From an uncultured Selenomonadaceae bacterium (GTDB lineage: Bacteria; Bacillota; Negativicutes; Selenomonadales; Selenomonadaceae): 7,351 bases of DNA. Shown one piece after another: positions 1-5,362 of this stretch (its first letter is position 1; each line of letters opens with the position of its first letter). The stretch is from positions 1 through 7,351 of the forward strand of contig CAJODU010000138.1 in assembly GCA_905233325.1 (NCBI GenBank), written 5' to 3'. The notes under the pieces were generated by a model, which saw nothing but the letters and a program-made list of their open reading frames with translations, ran no database searches and was not told the origin of the DNA. A program made the translations under genes and the position numbers.

Positions 1-1
1 T

Positions 2-928
2 GAGAAGAAGAGCAAAGGCTATGCGCTTGAATGGATGTTTGACAGACTCTTTGAGATGGAAAAATCCGGCACTGTTTACGATGCGGTAGCAATCTTCGAT
101 GCTGATAACCTCGTTCACCCTCAATTCCTCATGGAGATGAATAATCGTTTGATGAAGGGCGATAGAATTATTCAGGGTTTCCTTGATGCTAAGAATCCTT
201 ATGATACTTGGGTTTCCGGCACATTCGCAATCGCCTTCTGGGTTATTGATCATGTCTCACATCTCGCCAAAACTAATATTGGTCTCTCGGCAGTCCTCGG
301 CGGTACGGGTATGTGCATAACGATTGATATTCTCAAAAAATATGGCTGGCGTGCTACCTGTTTGACTGAAGATATGGAATTTACCATGAAGTCCCTCGCG
401 GAGGGAATCAAGACTACTTGGGCACATGATGCTATTGTCTACGACGAAAAGCCGCTGACTTTCAAGCAATCCTGGACACAAAGAAAACGCTGGGCTCAAG
501 GTCAATTTGATGTGGCTCACCGATTCATTCCAAAGATGTTGGTTGAAGGCTGGCGGCGTAGGGATATTAGGATTTGGGACGGTTGCATTTATTTATTACA
601 GCCTCATTTCTTGATGTTGTCGGCGGTATTCATTCTGATAAGCTATATACAGCTTGCTGTGGGACAATTTTACACAAGCATATATTCATTTATGCCCTCG
701 CAGCTGATGACAGCGATAATGATAGGGCAATATCTTCTTCCGATGATAATTTTAATAAAAGTCAAGGCAAAGCTCAAGGCTTGGTTTTATCTGCTGTTCT
801 ATCCGATTTTTATTTATTCATGGATTCCGATCATTTTTATAGGTTTCGTCAATCGCAATAATCATGAATGGGCACACACCGAACACACCCGTGCAATGAG
901 TTATAAGGATTTTATGAAGGAAAAATGA
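2..928 (+). CDS. Family 2 glycosyltransferase, processive membrane type (5' end outside the window)
   Basis: The reading frame is open to the left edge (it reads EKKSKGYALEWMFDRLFEM, where KGYAL is a usual GT2 element), so the Met at position 35 is internal and the N-terminus is missing. Counting that Met as 1, visible motifs are the DxD-type metal/UDP-sugar site FDADN (21-25), GGTGMC (89-94), the catalytic-base motif TED (111-113) and QRKRW (149-153), the Q(Q/R)xRW signature of processive synthases such as cellulose, hyaluronan and poly-N-acetylglucosamine synthases. Three C-terminal hydrophobic segments follow (about 191-209, 224-241, 249-270), then a polar tail with HEWAHTEHTR. It should sit in the inner membrane and extend or export a beta-linked polysaccharide. 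The sugar and the polymer cannot be told from the sequence. A hairpin terminator follows closely, so this is probably the last gene of its transcript. Confidence 0.88.
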   Translation, partial: EKKSKGYALEWMFDRLFEMEKSGTVYDAVAIFDADNLVHPQFLMEMNNRLMKGDRIIQGFLDAKNPYDTWVSGTFAIAFWVIDHVSHLAKTNIGLSAVLGGTGMCITIDILKKYGWRATCLTEDMEFTMKSLAEGIKTTWAHDAIVYDEKPLTFKQSWTQRKRWAQGQFDVAHRFIPKMLVEGWRRRDIRIWDGCIYLLQPHFLMLSAVFILISYIQLAVGQFYTSIYSFMPSQLMTAIMIGQYLLPMIILIKVKAKLKAWFYLLFYPIFIYSWIPIIFIGFVNRNNHEWAHTEHTRAMSYKDFMKEK

Positions 929-943
929 TTTCTGAATAATATA

Positions 944-972
944 TTGACATGCGACGAAAGCCGCATTATTTT
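944..972 (+). promoter_or_regulatory. Possible sigma-A promoter for the nuclease-carboxypeptidase pair
   Basis: A consensus TTGACA (944-949) is separated by exactly 17 bases from TATTTT (967-972, 4 of 6 matches to TATAAT). The elements lie on both flanks of the terminator hairpin and the -10 element is in its U-tract, so the TATTTT may simply be the terminator tail. If real, it gives a leader of about 95 bases before the GTG start at 1073. No better promoter was seen between 976 and 1072. Confidence 0.35.
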
Positions 973-975
973 TTT
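949..975 (+). terminator. Rho-independent terminator after the glycosyltransferase gene
   Basis: ATGCGAC (949-955) pairs with GCCGCAT (960-966) with one A-C mismatch around a GAAA tetraloop (956-959), and TATTTTTTT follows (967-975). The GNRA loop plus U-tract, 21 bases after the glycosyltransferase stop, fits an intrinsic terminator. The stem is short. Confidence 0.65.
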
Positions 976-1072
976 ACAAAATTTATCAGAATTTTTTCAG
1001 AATGATAGAGGAATAATCTCTACTGTATAGAAAAGAATATGTAGAAAATTAATATGAAAAAGAGGTGAATTA

Positions 1073-1927
1073 GTGAATAATTGGGAATCATTAACGATTA
1101 GAGACAATTTCATCTTCAGTAAAGTGATGGAAACTAATCCTGATCTCTGTCGAAAAATTATAGAAGTTATACTTGATATAAAGATAGATCACATTGAATA
1201 CCTGGAACGTGAGCAAACCTTACAGACCAGGCTTGACAGTAAAGGCATAAGGCTTGATGTTTACGTCAAGGACGGCAGCCGCTCATTCAATCTTGAAATG
1301 CAACTTACTGACAGCAAATCACTTGGGAAGAGAATGAGATATTATCAAGGATTAATCGATATGGATAGAATTGGCAAAGGACAATTCTACGATCAACTTG
1401 GTGAGTCTTATGTAATATTCATCTGTACGTTTGATCATTTCAAACGCGGATTGCATAAGTACACATTTCGTGAAAGTTGTTTGGAAGAGAATGGCTTGCT
1501 GCTTGGAGATGGTACTACTAAAGTGATACTGAATGCCACAGCAATAGGCGATGATGTAAATGACGCATTGAAGGGCTTTCTTGACTATGTGGCAAGTGGT
1601 AAGATTGAACACCCATTAGCTGAAGAAGTGGATAACAACGTAGAACGAGTAAAATTAGCCAAGGAGTGGAGGTTGGAGTATATGACTTTTGAGATGTTGC
1701 TCAGAGAAAGAGAGAGACAAGGTGAAGAGCGTGGAAGAGCTGAAGGCAAAGCCGAAGGTAAAGCTGAAGGCAAGGCTGAAGGTAAAGCTGAAGGCATAGT
1801 ATTAGCCACATTGGGCAATTTAAAAAATCTTATGCAAAATTTGAATCTCACTTTAGAGCAGGCTATGGATGCTCTTAAAATTCCTATTGAAGAGCGCGGA
1901 CAATATGCAGATAAACTTTCGAGGTGA
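1073..1927 (+). CDS. Rpn family PD-(D/E)XK nuclease (recombination-promoting nuclease / putative transposase)
   Basis: This 284-residue protein starts at a GTG preceded by AGAGGTG (1061-1067) with 5 bases between. The N-terminus ESLTIRDNFIFSKVM is the usual opening of the PDDEXK_2/Rpn family. The nuclease core is visible as RLDVYV (60-65, Asp62) followed by NLEMQ (Glu75, Gln77), giving the D...ExQ active site, and then KRMRYYQGLIDMD and the QLGESYVIFICTFDHF strand-helix region. All expected catalytic residues are present. The C-terminal part is charged and carries five AEGK-type tetrapeptides (223-242), then a short helical tail. Rpn proteins such as E. coli RpnA cleave DNA and raise RecA-independent recombination; other proposed roles include phage defence. 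The role here is not known. The TGA stop lies inside the ribosome binding site of the next gene. Confidence 0.85.
   Translation: MNNWESLTIRDNFIFSKVMETNPDLCRKIIEVILDIKIDHIEYLEREQTLQTRLDSKGIRLDVYVKDGSRSFNLEMQLTDSKSLGKRMRYYQGLIDMDRIGKGQFYDQLGESYVIFICTFDHFKRGLHKYTFRESCLEENGLLLGDGTTKVILNATAIGDDVNDALKGFLDYVASGKIEHPLAEEVDNNVERVKLAKEWRLEYMTFEMLLRERERQGEERGRAEGKAEGKAEGKAEGKAEGIVLATLGNLKNLMQNLNLTLEQAMDALKIPIEERGQYADKLSR
1739..1798 (+). repeat. Five tandem 12-bp units encoding Ala-Glu-Gly-Lys
   Basis: The 12-bp unit GCTGAAGGCAAA occurs five times in frame, with third-position differences and a last unit ending in Ile (AEGK x4, AEGI). Copy-number change by slippage would add or remove four residues without shifting the frame, so only the length of the charged helix between the nuclease core and the tail would vary. 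Confidence 0.9.
1921..1927 (+). promoter_or_regulatory. Ribosome binding site that overlaps the upstream stop codon
   Basis: GAGGTGA (1921-1927) lies 5 bases before the ATG at 1933 and contains the TGA stop (1925-1927) of the nuclease gene. It also contains the GTG at 1924, which would otherwise be a possible start; because that GTG is part of the Shine-Dalgarno element, the ATG at 1933 is the better start. Confidence 0.75.
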
Positions 1928-1932
1928 AAGTC

Positions 1933-3216
1933 ATGAAGTCAAAAAGAAAAATAAGAGCATCAATTCTGGCAATGGCCTTAACTTCTTCAATGCTGTTGTA
2001 TTCACCGACAACGGCAGAGCCAATCTCAGAATCGCAAATGTTGCAAAATTCAACAGAACTTAGCGGGCAAATGACTGCTCCATCAACAAGCATGCCCAAC
2101 ACAGCATCAGGATTAAACCCAGGCTACAGCATAACGCCGGTGCAAAACACCAAGCCTGTATCACCAACCGACAAGCTGCCGAACATGACAGCAACCTCCG
2201 CCGTTGTGATTGAGGCAAAGACAGGACACATAATATATCAACGTGACGCCCACCGAAAAATGTTTCCTGCCTCAACGACCAAAATGATGACACTGATAAC
2301 TGCGTTGGAATATGGCAATCTTGACGATATAGTAACTGTCAGTAAAAATGCCTCCGGCACGGAAGGTTCAACTCTCTGGCTGGAAGTTGGAGACAAAGTT
2401 CCGCTTGGTGATCTGTTAAGCGGTATGATGATGGTCTCCGGCAATGATGCCGCAATCGCCATTGCAGAACATGTTGACGGCAGCGTTCAGAAGTTCGCAG
2501 CCCACATGACACAGCGTGCAAAGGAACTCGGCGCAACCGGCACTCATTTCACCAACTCCAACGGTCTGCCGGATACTAACCATTACACTACAGCCTATGA
2601 CTTGGCAATCCTCGCTGCACACGGCTACTCACTGCCTCACTTTGAGGAGATAGTCAGTACTAAGGAGCAAACTTTTCCCTGGGTTCATGATCCCACTCAT
2701 CTGCTGAGGAATGAAAATCAAATGCTGTGGCTGTATCAAGGCGGCAATGGCGTCAAGACCGGCTATACCGACGCGGCAGGTCGCTGTCTGGTTTCTGCCT
2801 CTAATCGAAACGGTGTACAGTTAATCGCCGTTGTCCTCGACAGTGTATACATGTGGAATGACTCTATAGCTCTTCTTGACTATGGTTTCTCGCAGGTGGA
2901 AAATTCAACGATTATCAAATCCAATGAGACGGTTGACACTTTGCCTGTACTCTCCGGCCGCAAGCACTCCATGCCCGTTAAAACGACTGACGAGATAGTA
3001 ATGCCTGTCTTCAAGGACGACGCCGAGGCTTATACTCTTGATTATGATGTTCCGACTTTCCTGAAGGCACCAATCAAAAAAGGCGACACCGTCGGTAAAG
3101 TTCACGTCCTCTGTGATGGTAAAGAGGTCGCGGAGTCCAAGATTGTCGCCACAGCTGATGTTGAGCAGAAATCTTTCTTCAAAATGCTGTTGAACACTGT
3201 TCGCTCTTTCTTTTGA
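1933..3216 (+). CDS. dacF: D-alanyl-D-alanine carboxypeptidase (penicillin-binding protein, peptidase family S11, DacF/DacA-like)
   Basis: This 427-residue protein removes the terminal D-Ala from peptidoglycan pentapeptides in the periplasm. Residues 1-28 form a signal peptide (basic MKSKRK, hydrophobic core, likely cleavage near TTA-EP). A Ser/Thr/Pro/Gln-rich linker of about 55 residues follows. The catalytic domain has all three active-site motifs: STTK (Ser114 nucleophile, Lys117), SGN (169-171) and KTG (275-277). A PBP5_C-type beta domain follows (about 333-410), and the last residues, KSFFKMLLNTVRSFF, form an amphipathic helix like the membrane anchor of PBP5. The length fits the family. 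The dacF symbol is a best guess among the dacA/dacF paralogues. The start at 1933 was chosen over the GTG at 1924 because of the ribosome binding site. The gene begins 5 bases after the nuclease stop, so the two are probably co-transcribed. Confidence 0.93.
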   Translation: MKSKRKIRASILAMALTSSMLLYSPTTAEPISESQMLQNSTELSGQMTAPSTSMPNTASGLNPGYSITPVQNTKPVSPTDKLPNMTATSAVVIEAKTGHIIYQRDAHRKMFPASTTKMMTLITALEYGNLDDIVTVSKNASGTEGSTLWLEVGDKVPLGDLLSGMMMVSGNDAAIAIAEHVDGSVQKFAAHMTQRAKELGATGTHFTNSNGLPDTNHYTTAYDLAILAAHGYSLPHFEEIVSTKEQTFPWVHDPTHLLRNENQMLWLYQGGNGVKTGYTDAAGRCLVSASNRNGVQLIAVVLDSVYMWNDSIALLDYGFSQVENSTIIKSNETVDTLPVLSGRKHSMPVKTTDEIVMPVFKDDAEAYTLDYDVPTFLKAPIKKGDTVGKVHVLCDGKEVAESKIVATADVEQKSFFKMLLNTVRSFF

Positions 3217-3230
3217 CCTCAGTGAAACGA

Positions 3231-3278
3231 AAAAAATAGATAGGATAGATAAAAGTTGTAGATTCTATCCTATCTTTT
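3231..3278. terminator. Bidirectional terminator between convergent genes
   Basis: AGATAGGATAGA (3238-3249) pairs perfectly with TCTATCCTATCT (3264-3275), a 12-bp stem with a 14-base loop. TTTT ends the plus-strand side (3275-3278). On the minus strand the stem is followed by TATTTTTT (complement of 3231-3238). It lies between the ends of the carboxypeptidase gene (3216) and the cupin gene (3293), so it can serve both. The U-tract is better for the minus strand. Confidence 0.8.
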
Positions 3279-3292
3279 GATTTTCAGGTTAA

Positions 3293-3625
3293 TTAATTGT
3301 TGATAATCAATGCCATAAATACAAGATCGTCACTGCCGATATTTTCAATGCCGTGCTGCTCACCGTCAGGGCAGAAGGTCGTTGTGCCGGCAGTGATTTT
3401 GATTTCCTCACCATTGTTGTTGTAGAGTGCTTCACCTTGAAGAATGTGGTAGGTCTCGGTATTGCCATTGTGGAAGTGAGTGCCGATTGATGCACCGGGT
3501 GGAATGGTGACCTTTGCGAACATAGAACACTTATCAGCCAGTTCCTGTGGTGTCAAAAGATGAGTGATTGTAATTTCGCCCTTGCCTTTTTTTGCTTGAA
3601 CGGATCTTTTTTCAATGATAGCCAT
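3293..3625 (-). CDS. Small single-domain cupin protein
   Basis: This 110-residue protein is almost entirely one cupin_2 beta-barrel. Motif 1 is an exact G(X)5HXH(X)4E(X)6G: Gly44, His50, His52, Glu57, Gly64. Motif 2 is an exact G(X)5PXG(X)2H(X)3N: Gly80, Pro86, Gly88, His91, Asn95. The metal ligands His50, His52, Glu57 and His91 are therefore all present, so a metal-binding barrel is expected. The substrate or enzymatic activity cannot be deduced; such stand-alone cupins include isomerases, dioxygenases and sugar-binding or regulatory proteins. No signal peptide is seen, so it is cytoplasmic. The ATG at 3625 has AAAGGAG (complement of 3634-3640) 8 bases upstream; an in-frame ATG at 3688 has no such site. 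It ends at the shared bidirectional terminator. Confidence 0.88.
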   Translation of the reverse strand: MAIIEKRSVQAKKGKGEITITHLLTPQELADKCSMFAKVTIPPGASIGTHFHNGNTETYHILQGEALYNNNGEEIKITAGTTTFCPDGEQHGIENIGSDDLVFMALIINN

Positions 3626-3647
3626 CGTGATCTCTCCTTTTGTAGAT

Positions 3648-3676
3648 TTATTAGCACAAATGAGCCTTAATTTCAA
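3648..3676 (-). promoter_or_regulatory. Weak candidate promoter of the cupin gene
   Basis: On the minus strand TTGAAA (complement of 3671-3676) and TAATAA (complement of 3648-3653) are 17 bases apart. The -10 element matches TATAAT at only 3 of 6 positions, so this is tentative. It is placed between the porin terminator and the cupin ribosome binding site, where a promoter is needed. Confidence 0.3.
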
Positions 3677-3679
3677 CGG

Positions 3680-3691
3680 ACTTTGCAAAGT
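3680..3691. promoter_or_regulatory. Perfect 12-bp palindrome upstream of the cupin gene, possible operator
   Basis: ACTTTGCAAAGT is fully self-complementary, and lies 3 bp upstream of the candidate -35 element of the cupin gene. The size and position suit a dimeric transcription factor. I do not recognise it as the site of a known regulator. Confidence 0.3.
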
Positions 3692-3709
3692 ATTTAGAAC
3701 GTATTAAAT

Positions 3710-3737
3710 AAAAAAAAATCCGCCAAAATGGCAGATT
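3710..3737 (-). terminator. Rho-independent terminator of the porin gene
   Basis: On the minus strand ATCTGCC pairs with GGCGGAT (arms at 3730-3736 and 3718-3724, one G-T pair) around a five-base ATTTT loop, followed by nine T residues (complement of 3710-3718). It is about 40 bases past the porin stop. Confidence 0.88.
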
Positions 3738-3777
3738 CTATAATTTATATATTCAGTCAATATTTATCTATCATTAA

Positions 3778-5027
3778 TTAGAAGAACCAGCTTGCACGAG
3801 CGAAGAGGACATCAGTATCTTTATCGGTATCAAGACTCTTACCGTTGAAGTACTGGAATGAAGTCAACGTATTGTCAAGAGGTGACCAGTTGACGCCAAG
3901 TTCAACACCCTTCTTGTTGCCGGTCTTGGTGTAGGTATCATAGGTAGGCACAAGAGCGACATTGCTACCAACATAGCGGTAAGCTGCCCAAGCTCCCCAA
4001 CTGTTTTTCTTTTTATTGGAGCCTTTGTAGCTCAACTGACCAGTCCAAGCTCTGTTGTAGTCGTCAGCGGTCGGGTTTTGAGCATAAGCATAGAAGAGTT
4101 TGACATTTTTATCAAGGTTATAACCTAATCCAACGCCCCAAATGTCAGCGTCGTCCTGTACCTTGCCCTTGATATTGTAAGCTGCTGCATTCTTGAAAGC
4201 ATCGCTGTTAAAGTGACGATAAGAACCACCAATGTAGAACTTGCTACCAGTATCATAAGAAAGCTCAACACCTTGATAATTTGCTGCCTCATCATCACTG
4301 ACATAATCAAGATAAGTGTCACTAAGATCGAAACGACCGGCTTCAGCACTAATCTTCCACTTGCTTCCGTATTGAATATGAGCACCACTGAAGAATGTAT
4401 CAAAAGTAAGACCATCACCGACATTATCGTAGAATATCTGCTTACCAACTTTGATATTGAGTTTATTGTAATTACCTTCAGCCATGCCCCAAGTCATTTT
4501 GAAAGTACCCGTATCATCTTGATCCATATGATAGGTAGCAGTCATACGAGCTTTGACTTGCCAATGCTTGTTGACTTCTGCAGTCGGGAACAAACGGAAA
4601 TGTACCCAATCATCATTGACCTTTTTCTTTGTCTTAGTACCGTAAGCATCGGTAGTATCTCTACGATCGCTTATGTAACGATAACGCAACTCACCGGTCC
4701 ACTTAACTTTATCGGAATATTTTTCAAGTTCAGAAACGCGAACGCCGAGGTTGTTGAGTTCATCAGCAAATTCTTGTTGAAGTTTGTCAAGAGTTGCCTT
4801 ATCAGCACCGCTGACGTTGCCGCCTTTTGCCATTGCTCTTGCAACCATTTGTGCCATTTCGTAACGGGTGATGTTGCGGTTACCGAGATAGGTGTTGTCA
4901 CCATAACCTTCGATAACGCCATCAGCTGCAAGCTGGGTAACTGCATCATAATCGCCGCCGCAAATGTTGTTGACGCTGCACCGACGACCAATGCAGTCGT
5001 CATCGCTGAAAGAAACTTACTTTTCAT
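3778..5027 (-). pseudogene. OmpM-type SLH-domain porin, frame broken after the signal peptide
   Basis: The ATG at 5027 has AAGGAGG (complement of 5037-5043) 9 bases upstream and encodes a clear signal peptide, MKSKFLSAMTTALVVGAAST then TFAAA (25 residues, to 4953). The frame then runs into unrelated sequence. From 4950 a second frame reads YDAVTQLAADGVIEGYGDNT and ITRYEMAQMVARAMAK, the middle and end of an SLH domain, then a coiled coil (about 4803-4715, ATLDKLQQEFADELNNLGVR) and a beta-barrel starting near DKVKWTGELRYRY and ending in the aromatic ...ASWFF typical of outer-membrane proteins. The usual NPFSDVPADHWA-like start of the SLH domain is absent, with bases 4952-4951 left over. In Negativicutes such proteins tether the outer membrane to peptidoglycan through the SLH domain and form pores. 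As written, no secreted porin can be made; the remaining frame is intact, so the lesion is recent or is a sequence error. The second frame has no useful start before Met at 4857. Confidence 0.85.
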
Positions 5028-5095
5028 TATAAAATGCCTCCTTGTTTCCACTTTATGGAGGCTTGTATCAAAGTTTTGACTTGGAGAGTGTCCAT
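5027..5095 (-). CDS. Possible 22-residue leader peptide overlapping the porin start
   Basis: An ATG at 5095, with AGAGG four bases upstream, opens a 22-codon frame (MDTLQVKTLIQASIKWKQGG then IL) that ends in TAA at 5029-5027 and shares one base with the porin ATG (TAATG). Overlap of this kind is used for translational coupling. The porin ribosome binding site lies inside the frame. The ribosome binding site of the small frame is modest, and chance cannot be excluded; I do not recognise the peptide. Confidence 0.25.
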   Translation of the reverse strand: MDTLQVKTLIQASIKWKQGGIL

Positions 5096-5163
5096 GTTTC
5101 CTCTGCCTTCATTACTTTGAATTTGCCTCTCAAGTGGTCGAGAACTACAATTCATTGATTGAA

Positions 5164-5180
5164 TCAAGCGTTTCGCTTGA
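5164..5180 (-). promoter_or_regulatory. Hairpin near the 5' end of the porin leader RNA
   Basis: TCAAGCG (5164-5170) and CGCTTGA (5174-5180) form a perfect 7-bp stem with a 3-base loop. Given the porin -10 element at 5190-5195, transcription should start near 5183, so the hairpin would be the first structure of the mRNA, a position where stem-loops commonly protect long-lived outer-membrane protein mRNAs. A competing palindrome, TTGATTGAATCAA (5155-5167), overlaps its left arm. The leader is about 155 bases long. Confidence 0.45.
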
Positions 5181-5189
5181 ACTGATTGT

Positions 5190-5218
5190 ATGATAGCACA
5201 ACATTTTTCATTTGACAA
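5190..5218 (-). promoter_or_regulatory. Sigma-A type promoter of the porin gene
   Basis: On the minus strand TTGTCA (complement of 5213-5218, 5 of 6 matches) is followed after 17 bases by TATCAT (complement of 5190-5195, 5 of 6). Spacing and both elements are good, and it is the best promoter in the 335-bp region between pgm and the porin. Confidence 0.75.
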
Positions 5219-5228
5219 GTACTTATCT

Positions 5229-5296
5229 GCAATCAATTACAAATAGGATTAAATTCCTAAATTGTCATTGCAAATAATAAGCAATCAATTACAAAT
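5229..5296. repeat. Pair of identical 16-bp direct repeats upstream of the porin promoter
   Basis: GCAATCAATTACAAAT occurs at 5229-5244 and again at 5281-5296, 52 bp apart start to start (about five helical turns). The nearer copy begins 10 bp upstream of the porin -35 element; the farther copy ends 3 bp from the A/T-tract of the pgm terminator. The position suits paired binding sites of a regulator of the porin gene. No known regulator site is recognised. Confidence 0.55.
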
Positions 5297-5299
5297 GGC

Positions 5300-5345
5300 A
5301 AAAAAATAGCATACAGCAGATGACGGATTGCCACTGCTATATGCT
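5300..5345 (-). terminator. Rho-independent terminator of pgm
   Basis: On the minus strand AGCATATAGCAG (complement of 5334-5345) pairs with CTGCTGTATGCT (complement of 5308-5319) over 12 bp with one G-T pair, and is followed by ATTTTTTT (complement of 5300-5307). It lies 17 bases after the pgm stop. Confidence 0.88.
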
Positions 5346-5362
5346 GACAACTAGCGGATCTA

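Noticed and set aside
1585..1851. Minus-strand frame with SALPSALP repeats
   Set aside because: It is the antisense reading of the AEGK-coding 12-bp repeats in the nuclease gene; no start signal or family similarity.
1924..1932. GTG at 1924 as start of the carboxypeptidase
   Set aside because: The GTG is part of the GAGGTGA Shine-Dalgarno element that serves the ATG at 1933, and there is no separate ribosome binding site upstream of it at a suitable distance.
3626..3688. Upstream ATG at 3688 for the cupin
   Set aside because: The extra 21 residues do not resemble cupin sequence, would span the candidate promoter, and the ATG at 3625 has a strong AAAGGAG at 8 bases.
4714..4857. Translation of a shorter porin from the Met at 4857 as a functional product
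   Set aside because: It would lack the signal peptide and most of the SLH domain, and there is no ribosome binding site, so a secreted outer-membrane protein would not result.
4213..5079. Long open frame of 288 codons on the plus strand across the porin region
   Set aside because: It is antisense to the well-recognised porin, has a composition typical of a shadow frame (rich in Ile, Thr, Ser, Val), no ribosome binding site and no recognisable family. It also runs through the porin ribosome binding site.
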